Shown: piece after piece, positions 35,701-42,214 of the stretch | Layout of the letters: every line of letters starts with the position of its first letter | How positions within the stretch are numbered: position 1 is the stretch's first letter | Source of the DNA: Nonlabens sp. Ci31 | GTDB taxonomy: Bacteria; Bacteroidota; Bacteroidia; Flavobacteriales; Flavobacteriaceae | Length of the DNA stretch: 64,000 bases | Direction of reading: 5' to 3' | NCBI RefSeq assembly: GCF_012974865.1 | Contig: NZ_CP043633.1 | Location: 3,035,501 to 3,099,500, forward strand | The notes under the pieces: model-generated | Database searches by the model: none | Told to the model about the DNA's origin: nothing | The model's input: only the letters and a program-made list of their open reading frames with translations | Program-made: the position numbers and the translations under genes

Positions 35701-36415
35701 TAATTCTGAACGAGAAATGGCACGCGCCATGTACCTCGCAGGATTTGAAGTGATAGACGTTCACATGACCGATTTAATCGCTGGTCGTGAAACCCTAGAA
35801 GATGTGCAGTTCATAGCAGCAGTAGGTGGTTTTTCTAACTCTGATGTTTTGGGAAGTGCCAAAGGTTGGGCAGGAGCATTCTTATACAATGAAAAAGCAA
35901 ATAAAGCTTTAAAAGACTTTTTTGCCCGTCCAAACACGATGAGTATAGGGGTTTGTAACGGTTGTCAGCTTTTTGTTGAATTGGGATTGATACATCCAGA
36001 CCACGATGACAAACCTAAAATGCTACACAACAATTCTGGGAAGTTTGAATGTAATTTCACAAGCGTAGAGATTGCTGATAATAATTCAATTATGTTGAGG
36101 ACATTATCAGGAAGCCAACTAGGAATCTGGGCTGCACACGGAGAAGGGAAATTTCATTTACCTAAAGACCGCAGTGATTATCAAATTCCTGCCACTTACG
36201 CCTACGACACCTACCCAGCAAATCCCAACGGGTCTGATTATAACGCCGCGATGTTGAACTCAGAAGATGGACGTCATTTAGTAATGATGCCGCATTTAGA
36301 ACGTTCTACATTCTCTTGGAACTGGGCGCACTACCCTAACGATCGTAAGAACGATAAGGTGACTCCTTGGTTGGAGGCTTTTGTGAATGCTAGAGTATGG
36401 TTGAGTGGAAAGTAG
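32774..36415 (+). CDS. purL: Phosphoribosylformylglycinamidine synthase (large single-chain type)
   Basis: 1213 residues, the fused PurS-PurL-PurQ form. A PurS-like N-terminal domain is followed by a linker, then two AIRS-type ATP-binding halves (FSQVNSEHCRHKIF near residue 165; TGSGGEIRDR near 263; HDHGAGGHLNCLSELVEE near 452; GHDVASGG near 823). The C-terminal glutamine amidotransferase begins near residue 975 with VAVIREKGSNSE-like sequence and has the nucleophile Cys in GVCNGCQL near 1060. It converts FGAR to FGAM in purine synthesis. A palindrome copy (35180-35193) encodes SAFAKAF. Confidence 0.95.
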   Translation: MIHFYGNPSQSVYVVQTQAPISPEDNLKLQWLFAGAPKLEADSLSGFFTGPRATTISPWSTNAVEITQNMEIKGILRIEEFYTCTADSDFDKMLLQKFDELDQSQFDVHVKPEDVLEIDDIAAYNMQEGLSLSDDEIDYLIALSEKLDRKLTDSEVFGFSQVNSEHCRHKIFNGTFIIDGEEMPTSLFKLIKETSKRWPNGIVSAYSDNVAFVEGPQAEQFAPKTANKPDVYQTSLFDSVISLKAETHNFPTTVEPFNGAATGSGGEIRDRLAGGQGSLPLAGTAVYMTSYSRLNEERPWEKGFEARKWLYQTPMDILIKASNGASDFGNKFGQPLITGSVLTFEHQEGDQNLGFDKVIMQAGGIGYGKKDQALKKTPATGDDIIVLGGDNYRIGMGGAAVSSSDTGALDSGLELNAVQRSNPEMQKRAANAIRGLVESDLNPIKSIHDHGAGGHLNCLSELVEETGGIIDVEKLPIGDPTLSRKELIGNESQERMGLVIDPKDTPILEEIAARERAPLYKVGKVTGDNRFTFSEKDGRSPMDLALEDMFGSSPKTIMDDKTIHRNYAPITYDGKDFKLYLYQVLQLEAVACKDWLTNKVDRCVTGRVAKQQTCGELQLPLNNVGVMAIDYNGKNGVATTIGHAPVAALIDPAAGSRNAIAEALTNLVFAPLEKGLSGVSLSANWMWPCNNPGEDVRLYSAVKAVSDFAIELGINIPTGKDSLSMKQKYPDMDVLAPGTVIISTVGNCDDITNIIEPVLQPQYDAPIYYINMSGDEHKLGGSSFAQTQNKIGNECPTIVDSSAFAKAFTAIQNLIKQGKVLAGHDVASGGLITTLLELCFPSQNIGMELDFSEVGHDMVKVLFAENAGIVLQVTDDSVEAELSKTGVPFFKIGNAIDEAVLDINEFIIDVDDMRDVWYETSHLLDQKQSFNGTAEERALNYVNQPLEFKFPVHFTGKLPELPQKRVKAAVIREKGSNSEREMARAMYLAGFEVIDVHMTDLIAGRETLEDVQFIAAVGGFSNSDVLGSAKGWAGAFLYNEKANKALKDFFARPNTMSIGVCNGCQLFVELGLIHPDHDDKPKMLHNNSGKFECNFTSVEIADNNSIMLRTLSGSQLGIWAAHGEGKFHLPKDRSDYQIPATYAYDTYPANPNGSDYNAAMLNSEDGRHLVMMPHLERSTFSWNWAHYPNDRKNDKVTPWLEAFVNARVWLSGK
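35175..35193. repeat. Dispersed palindromic element inside purL
   Basis: GTTCCGCTTTCGCGAAAGC: the left arm and core match the consensus and the right outer arm is lost. It is read as Ser-Ala-Phe-Ala-Lys-Ala. Confidence 0.88.
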
Positions 36416-36605
36416 ATAATATGAATAGATATAGAAAAGTAGAATACACCATCGATGAAAGAACTGTAGCTCATTTACTGTAGAAATTATTTTAAACTTT
36501 TTTTTAACCTATAAGAGAGAGTTTAACAAATCTATTTTTAATCATTTAGATAATTTTAAGAAAGCGAAAGATTTCTCTAGTTAACCTTCAAGTATTGAAG
36601 GTAAA

Positions 36606-37070
36606 TTGGGTCGTAGGAAGAAACCAATTGATGTGATGTCTAATTCCCCGCATTTCTTTGGCTTACGTTTTATTGTTAGCGAAAAGTTTAAAGAGGTATT
36701 TGAAGATCTTGGTATTAAAGATTCATATTTTAAACAAATACACCTGAGAAAATTTGACTCTAATTTATATCTTTTTCTCAACCCTATTACTGATTATCAT
36801 GTTATTGATTTTGAAAAATCTCGCTTTTTTAAACAAGTAGGTATAGAGAGAAAAACACTCAAATTTAATGATATGGAAGATTTTATTAAAAATAAAGATT
36901 CGTATGATTTAGTAGAAGAATGTTTTTTAAATGACGATTTTAAAAACGATGACGTAATTTATTTAAGATCAAACGGACTGTTTTTTAGTGAGAGACTCCT
37001 AAAAGCACTTGAAGATAAAAATATAATAGGGTTGGCTACAAGTAATTTAATAACAGCTATAAGCAGGTAA
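36606..37070 (+). CDS. Imm11-family immunity-like protein, probably truncated or decaying
   Basis: 154 residues from a TTG; the first ATG is at 36636. The pattern SPHFFGLRFIVSEKFKEVF at the start and YLRSNGLFFSERLLKALEDK near the end, with YLFLNPITDYHVIDFEKS between, fits the Imm11 (DUF1629) fold of immunity proteins for polymorphic toxins. The family usually has 30 or more further N-terminal residues. Upstream, the same frame is protein-like (NHLDNFKKAKDFSS) but carries a TAA at 36582, and a separate frame at 36421 starts MNRYRKVEYTIDERTVAHLL. No toxin gene lies next to it. The gene may be a pseudogene. Confidence 0.5.
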   Translation: MGRRKKPIDVMSNSPHFFGLRFIVSEKFKEVFEDLGIKDSYFKQIHLRKFDSNLYLFLNPITDYHVIDFEKSRFFKQVGIERKTLKFNDMEDFIKNKDSYDLVEECFLNDDFKNDDVIYLRSNGLFFSERLLKALEDKNIIGLATSNLITAISR

Positions 37071-37291
37071 TTATCTAACTTCAAAAGTTTTATATATTTA
37101 TAAATCTTTAATTGCCTTTCTCTATAAAAGCCTCGCCCTTGAGACGAATGGGAAAAAGTTGACAGCTTTGCAGACAACGCAAAGGCTTTGAAACGATGCT
37201 GGATGGTATCGAGATACTTTAAAATAAAAGAGAGAACTTTAAACATCGTTCAGTTTCCATTAACATCTCGATAAGTATAAACTTTCTTGAA

Positions 37292-37444
37292 ATGAACAAA
37301 CACCGCATTCAACCACTCCGAGATTTCTGCGAAATCCCACCTCGCCTATTCTTAGGCGAGGAGCTTTTAATTCTCGAGTTTAATAAACTTCTTTCTTCAG
37401 AACTAGTCTCCGACGAGCTTTTAAAATGTTTTATAAATATGTAA
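37292..37444 (+). CDS. Small hypothetical ORF (50 residues)
   Basis: ATG to TAA, starting MNKHRIQPLRDFCEIPPRLF and ending CFINM. The acidic, Leu-rich middle looks helical. A stable hairpin lies inside the frame at 37340-37361. No family recognised. It overlaps the next small ORF by 19 bases, and may be a fragment rather than a gene. Confidence 0.25.
   Translation: MNKHRIQPLRDFCEIPPRLFLGEELLILEFNKLLSSELVSDELLKCFINM
37340..37366. terminator. Strong hairpin, possible terminator
   Basis: Nine-base-pair perfect stem CCTCGCCTA / TAGGCGAGG with a TTCT loop, followed after AGC by only four T. It is a weak candidate as a terminator. Confidence 0.35.
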
Positions 37445-37596
37445 TTCATAAACATACCAGCTATTTATATTTCTTGGTGCGTTTGGACAAATATCAAACT
37501 GATAAGATATATCAAGGAATGCACAACAATCACTCATTAATTCTGGCAATTAATGGACTGGATTTAGACAATCATGGTAAAATAACAGATAACTAA
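37426..37596 (+). CDS. Small hypothetical ORF (56 residues)
   Basis: ATG to TAA, starting MFYKYVIHKHTSYLYFLVRL and ending GKITDN. It overlaps the preceding small ORF in a different frame. No family recognised; it could be a remnant of an accessory gene. Confidence 0.25.
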   Translation: MFYKYVIHKHTSYLYFLVRLDKYQTDKIYQGMHNNHSLILAINGLDLDNHGKITDN

Positions 37597-37682
37597 AATT
37601 TCAAGCATTAAAGTTGAACTATTTCATCACGCAACCTTTTTGATGTATCCAGGACTAATAAGTAGAAACTAAACCGTTTGTT

Positions 37683-38732
37683 ATGAAAAATATTAAAAAA
37701 TACCTTATGCTATTTTTTGCATTTACTGTTATTCATTCTTGTACTTATGAAGATTTAGATGATGCTGGTGCAAAAGATTTAATCAGCGTGGACTCTGAAT
37801 TATATCAAACATTACAAGATGTTGCAAAAGATCCCGCTATGGATGAAAATGCCATTTCTTGTATTCTAATTGTATATCCTATTAGCATGTTTACTTATGA
37901 TGCAAATAATGCCGTTATAGCAAACACCCTAATTACGGATAATTCTGGTTTTAGTGCTTTTCTTGATACCTTGCCTATTACTCATTCTATAAGCATAAGC
38001 TTCCCTATCGCAGCAACCCTAGCAGATGGAACCCAGTTGAGCATCACCACAAATGAAGAGTTAAAAGAAAGTATCGATGATTGCATCGAGAATGAAGAAG
38101 AACTTATAGGCAACTGTCAAGCGCTTATTGACGATTGCATATGGAAAGTTGGTTACTCACAAGTATCTAATAATAACTATTTGGGAGCTACTTTATTTGT
38201 AGAAAATGGTGCAACCACTTTTAGTTACAGCCCCTTATCTGCTTTTGGGTCATGGATCGCTATTTTTATTGAAAACGAGTTATACATCAATATCAATCTC
38301 AACGGTAATATTAGCGTTGAAAATGATTTTAATCGCAATTGGAAAGTAGCATATCTAGATGCAGATACTTTAAAACTCACTGATGATCTGGATGAATTAA
38401 TACTAAATCAATATTGCAATGTTCCTACAGATGAATGTTTTGATTTCAACTTTACAGCTTGCGAGGATAACACAACACCTGGATTTGCTACCATTCTACT
38501 AGACGATTATTCCTTTTGTATTTATCAAATTTTACAGCAAGACGACTCCTTAATCAGTCTGTCTTTTTATAGAACATTGATAGATGCAGATAATGGAATA
38601 AATCCTATCGATACCAGTGCTGCATTTAGCAATACGAGTCTAATAGAATCTTATTTAGTAAGAGTAACTAATACTACAGACAGTACTTATTACATTATCC
38701 AAATAAGTGTTACTGTAGAAAGTTGTCTCTAA
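37683..38732 (+). CDS. Acidic lipoprotein, function unknown
   Basis: 349 residues with a lipoprotein signal (FFAFTVIHSCTYED, Cys20). The mature chain is rich in Asp, Asn and Thr and contains several Cys (ENAISCILIVYP, DDCIENEEELIGNCQALIDDC, DECFDFNFTACED). From about residue 150 two beta-rich segments resemble flavobacterial lipoproteins of unknown role. The acidic surface and exported Cys pairs suggest an outer-membrane protein. It follows the Imm11 debris and may belong to the same accessory patch. Confidence 0.7.
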   Translation: MKNIKKYLMLFFAFTVIHSCTYEDLDDAGAKDLISVDSELYQTLQDVAKDPAMDENAISCILIVYPISMFTYDANNAVIANTLITDNSGFSAFLDTLPITHSISISFPIAATLADGTQLSITTNEELKESIDDCIENEEELIGNCQALIDDCIWKVGYSQVSNNNYLGATLFVENGATTFSYSPLSAFGSWIAIFIENELYININLNGNISVENDFNRNWKVAYLDADTLKLTDDLDELILNQYCNVPTDECFDFNFTACEDNTTPGFATILLDDYSFCIYQILQQDDSLISLSFYRTLIDADNGINPIDTSAAFSNTSLIESYLVRVTNTTDSTYYIIQISVTVESCL

Positions 38733-38880
38733 TATAGTATGTAAAGCACTGAATACTTTAACATGCCAAGTAGTCGCTTTGCTATGTTCATTTATGTAAA
38801 TAATTTTAAAAGAAACGTCCTATCTACTAGGTTTCTGTAGTAAGATATAGCTTCTAATATGACTTTATTGTATTTCTTTT

Positions 38881-38902
38881 TTTCGCTTTCGCGAAAGCGA
38901 AA
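38881..38902. repeat. Dispersed palindromic element, intergenic copy
   Basis: Perfect 22-bp palindrome with arms TTTCGCTTTCG / CGAAAGCGAAA. This copy has TTTCGC where others have TTCCGC, with the compensating change on the other arm. Confidence 0.92.
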
Positions 38903-38964
38903 GCATAAAATAGGATAACCTACTTACTGCCTTCCAATAAATTGATGTACTATGCTTGTAAATG

Positions 38965-39010
38965 AAAAAGTCGACTTAGCAACCTATTTGTTGTTAAGAC
39001 GACTTTTATT
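38965..39010. terminator. Imperfect bidirectional hairpin
   Basis: AAAAAGTCG...CTTAGCAAC pairs with GTTGTTAAG...CGACTTTTA, with one bulge, between converging genes. Confidence 0.5.
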
Positions 39011-39055
39011 AAATATATGAATGATGATTAGTTCCTCATAAAGAGAAATACTTTT

Positions 39056-39643
39056 CTATCGGTCATTACCTGGATCAGAAGGGTCTTTAGTTGTAGAGGT
39101 ACAAGAAAGCATGTCTAGTTGCATGTAAGTTGCCCAAGAACGACCTGGAAAACCTACTCCAGCTCCCCAAGCAGTTTCATTCTGTCCTGTAGAACTCGTA
39201 ACTACCGCATGAGAAGCTATACAGGTTTCAAAAGGCAAAGTAGTACCATCTGTTGTATAAGTTACTACTGAAGTTCCTGAAGCATGTACCGCACTGTATT
39301 CAAAGTGACCTACTTTAGGGTTACCAGATCCCGTAGTAGGAATATCGCCAGTACAATTACCTATAGACATATGAGTCTCATCAAGATTCCACCCAGGTAT
39401 CGTATGGTACACGATAGATAAAGTGAACCCGTCTCTATAAACATCTACCGTTCCTACAACGGTATTCTGACCTGCAATCAGATCACTGGTTTGACAAAGT
39501 ACTGCCGTCGGAGAAACTAATTTACCTGCAGATGCGGCAGCATTAATTTCAAAATTGACTTCTTGCGGAGTCGCATTTTCAGATTCTTCTACAGTACATG
39601 CTGCTAGAAATAGAAAACATAGGGAAAGGGAAAGTAGTTTCAT
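39056..39643 (-). CDS. Secreted lipoprotein, function unknown
   Basis: 195 residues with a lipoprotein signal (LCFLFLAACTVEES, Cys16). The mature domain has conserved-looking motifs AVLCQTSDLIAGQNTVVGTV and GWNLDETHMSIGNCTGDIP, a central HFEYSAVH and the end WATYMQLDMLSC; the Cys residues may form disulfides. The tail KDPSDPGNDR is disordered. I recognise the pattern only as a flavobacterial exported domain of unknown function. The gene is alone and divergent from the MFS transporter. Confidence 0.7.
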   Translation of the reverse strand: MKLLSLSLCFLFLAACTVEESENATPQEVNFEINAAASAGKLVSPTAVLCQTSDLIAGQNTVVGTVDVYRDGFTLSIVYHTIPGWNLDETHMSIGNCTGDIPTTGSGNPKVGHFEYSAVHASGTSVVTYTTDGTTLPFETCIASHAVVTSSTGQNETAWGAGVGFPGRSWATYMQLDMLSCTSTTKDPSDPGNDR

Positions 39644-39976
39644 AATTTTGATTTTAAGGTTTGATGCAAGGTATAAAAGTTTAAAACTTTTTTAGGTTAA
39701 TTAACTGTATTCATCGATTAAATACACTTTTATAAACCAAAAATGATGTTATTGAACGATATTATTATCAAATGTTATTTTAATAAATTCGCTCTGATCC
39801 TAGAAATTAGCTTTAAGACCACACTAAATTCCTTAGTCTTTGCAGCATTTTTTAGATTATCGCGATTGCAAATACCTATGATTAATTCACAGATTATGGC
39901 TGCTTGATATATTTTGTTGGTCTTATTTACTTAGATTCTGTAAAAACTATTTACTACTTTTACTTAAAAATCAACG
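39644..39976. other. Divergent intergenic region, lipoprotein / MFS
   Basis: 333 bp. Apart from a TACTTTTA box at 39955-39962 for the MFS gene I see no further element. Confidence 0.45.
39955..39962 (+). promoter_or_regulatory. -7 box (TACTTTTA) of the MFS gene
   Basis: TACTTTTA lies 14 bases before a candidate AUU start at 39977. Confidence 0.4.
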
Positions 39977-41251
39977 ATTATCTTAAGCAAAGGTCAAAGA
40001 GCAATCAACCTGCTGCTTCTCATACTTGCAGGAGAAGCTATTTTTATATTACCATTTGTACTCGCTCGTATATTTAGGCCTACCGTACTTGATGTTTTTG
40101 AACTTACTAATCTAGAACTAGGTACTTGTTTTTCAGTTTATGGAACAGTAGCCTTTGTTTCCTACTTTTTTGGAGGAAGTTTTGCAGATAAATACCCACC
40201 GAGGTACTTGATGTCAATTTCATTGATTTTGACTGCTCTTGGAGGTATTTATATGTCTACTTACCCATCCCTATTGGGCTTAACTATGCTTTATGGTTAT
40301 TGGGGTTTTACAACTATTTTTCTATTTTGGGCTGCGATGATTAAAGCTACTAGGGTCTTGGGAGGAAAGCTCCAACAAGGAATTGCATTTGGGCTGCTCG
40401 ATGGTGGTCGCGGTTTAGTTTCCTTTGCATTTGGTTGGTTGGGAATCCTTATATTCTCTTGGATTTTAGTGGAAAAAATAGAAACTGCCACATTATTAGA
40501 ACGCAAGGAGGCTTATAGTTATGTGGTATTGATATGCTCAGTAATCATTGCTGTTGTAGGTGTTTTATTGATTGCTTTGGTCAAAGAGGATCCTTCTGTA
40601 ACCAAAAATATTGAAAAGACTACTACGCATCAACTCCTTAAAAATTACTTGGAAGTTATTAAAATTCCATCGGTATGGCTATTGATGATCATTATACTCT
40701 GTGCTTACACAGGATACAAAATCACAGATGTGTATTCGCAATATGCTAATGAAGTGATGGGATATAATGAAAGTGATGCCGCAGCAATAGGAAGTAACCT
40801 TTTAGGAATACGTGTGCTCATAGGTATTGCGATAGGACTTCTAGCAGATAAGACGCGATCTTCTTTTATGATGATCATTAGTTTTGGCATCACCATTATA
40901 GGGGCACTTATTTTTGCCTCTGGATACATAAATCCTGACACTAGCATGTTGTTTTGGTTTACAATTATAACTGTTGCCACAGGTGTTTATGCTTTTAGAA
41001 CGCTTTATTTTTCTGCTATTCAAGAAGGCAAAATTCCACTTGAATTAACTGGAACAGCTGTAGGCCTGATCTCTTTGATAGGTTTTACTCCAGATATATT
41101 TATGGGTCCAGCAATGGGTGTTTTAATGGATAATTCTCCCGGCGAATTAGGTTTGCAGCAAGTGTTTCTTATGCTTGCCATTTTTGCATTTATAGGTTTA
41201 CTGGCATCTGTAGTTTTTTACCGTATTAATAGGCCCAATAAGTCTTTATAA
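39977..41251 (+). CDS. MFS transporter, with no canonical start codon
   Basis: From 39977 the product is 424 residues with twelve predicted membrane helices. The first pair is encoded upstream of the earliest canonical start: INLLLLILAGEAIFILPFVL and CFSVYGTVAFVSYFFGG, followed by the loop-2/3 motif ADKYPPRYLM. In frame between the stop at 39965 and the TTG at 40208 there is no ATG, GTG or TTG; beginning at 40208 or 40211 would remove two helices. An AUU (39977) or AUC (39980) start is proposed, or the gene has lost its start. Substrate unknown. Confidence 0.72.
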   Translation: MILSKGQRAINLLLLILAGEAIFILPFVLARIFRPTVLDVFELTNLELGTCFSVYGTVAFVSYFFGGSFADKYPPRYLMSISLILTALGGIYMSTYPSLLGLTMLYGYWGFTTIFLFWAAMIKATRVLGGKLQQGIAFGLLDGGRGLVSFAFGWLGILIFSWILVEKIETATLLERKEAYSYVVLICSVIIAVVGVLLIALVKEDPSVTKNIEKTTTHQLLKNYLEVIKIPSVWLLMIIILCAYTGYKITDVYSQYANEVMGYNESDAAAIGSNLLGIRVLIGIAIGLLADKTRSSFMMIISFGITIIGALIFASGYINPDTSMLFWFTIITVATGVYAFRTLYFSAIQEGKIPLELTGTAVGLISLIGFTPDIFMGPAMGVLMDNSPGELGLQQVFLMLAIFAFIGLLASVVFYRINRPNKSL

Positions 41252-41332
41252 ATGTATGCCTTTTCTACTTTCTTTTCTTTGGAAAATAAAAGTTGATGCA
41301 CCACTTTATTCTGAGTAAATGGAATATGCAAA

Positions 41333-42085
41333 TCAATTATTAGTAAAATGAGCCAGCAGCTCTGAAGCTTTATTCACGTCCAACTTCTTGTAGATATTTT
41401 TAATATGGGTTTTTACCGTATGAGGAGATATACATTCTTCATCAGCAATAGTTTTGTGATCCTTTCCTTCCAATAGATGTGCAATAATTTTTTTCTCAGA
41501 AGGTGTTAGTACATAAGTGGAGTAATAAATGGTGCGGTCGTAAATAGTCTTCTGTTCTTCTTCTTTGTTCAAACGCACCAAACCACGCACACCGTTGAAA
41601 TCCAATACTGATTCATAACAAATTCCTGTAGAAATAGAGGGACGCCCCTTATCGTCAAAGTCTGCATAGGAGCTGTATTCTACAACGGGAGTTAGCTTTC
41701 CAGTCTTATTATTTTGCATATGGTAATGCAGCTCAAATACAACGGCACGTTTGTCTTCTAGACAAAGGTCTTTAACTACTTGGTTCATTCCAGGAAATAA
41801 ATCATTGGAAAGGGCTTTAAAATCCTTACTAATCATTATTTCAGATAAAATTTGCATTCCTTTTCCATAAAAGTCTATAGGCTTCATGCCCGTAAAAGCA
41901 GTACATGAATTGCTTATAAACTCATATTTTAAATCTTTAAGATTGAGGATGTATCTTATAGAATTGATATTAAGGCCATCGATGGCAAAAGACTTGAACG
42001 ATTCCAAAAAGGAATCTATATCTTGTTCTTTCTGTGAGGCGATAGCGGTTAATTCTTTTCTATGTGCCTCTAGGGAAGCTTTCAT
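41333..42085 (-). CDS. LuxR-type transcriptional regulator with PAS-like sensor
   Basis: 250 residues. The N-terminal part (about 40-180) looks PAS-like: YILNLKDLKYEFISNSCTAF, the MKPIDFYGKG loop, and a beta-rich end near GICYESVLDF. The C-terminal 60 residues are a LuxR/GerE helix-turn-helix (LTPSEKKIIAHLLEGKDHKT, ISPHTVKTHIKNIYKKL). There is no receiver domain, so it probably senses a small ligand directly. It converges with the MFS gene and lies downstream of no operon partner; its targets are unknown. Confidence 0.85.
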   Translation of the reverse strand: MKASLEAHRKELTAIASQKEQDIDSFLESFKSFAIDGLNINSIRYILNLKDLKYEFISNSCTAFTGMKPIDFYGKGMQILSEIMISKDFKALSNDLFPGMNQVVKDLCLEDKRAVVFELHYHMQNNKTGKLTPVVEYSSYADFDDKGRPSISTGICYESVLDFNGVRGLVRLNKEEEQKTIYDRTIYYSTYVLTPSEKKIIAHLLEGKDHKTIADEECISPHTVKTHIKNIYKKLDVNKASELLAHFTNN

Positions 42086-42162
42086 GAATTTTTTTTAACA
42101 GACGTTAAATATAATGAAAAATTAAATAGTCATGGATTTTAAATGCTAGCAGTGTTTAAAAA

Positions 42163-42193
42163 CAAAAAAAAGCAACCTCTTCAGGTTGCTTTT
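42163..42193 (-). terminator. Terminator of the metalloprotease gene
   Basis: Stem AAAAGCAACCT / AGGTTGCTTTT with a CTTC loop; reading the minus strand a T run follows. The stem lies just after the stop codon at 42215. Confidence 0.85.
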
Positions 42194-42214
42194 ATTCAAA
42201 AATCAAAACTCTTC

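Larger units (their letters stand above)
37071..37682. other. Debris-like region after the Imm11 gene
   Basis: 612 bp without a long ORF. It contains protein-like patches (for example a minus-start frame around 37145-37275 reading DEWEKVDSFADNAKALKRCW), a 9-bp hairpin at 37340-37361, and two short overlapping ORFs described separately. Confidence 0.4.
38733..39055. other. Convergent intergenic region between two lipoprotein genes
   Basis: 323 bp. It contains a perfect copy of the palindromic element and a hairpin that may terminate both genes. Confidence 0.5.
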
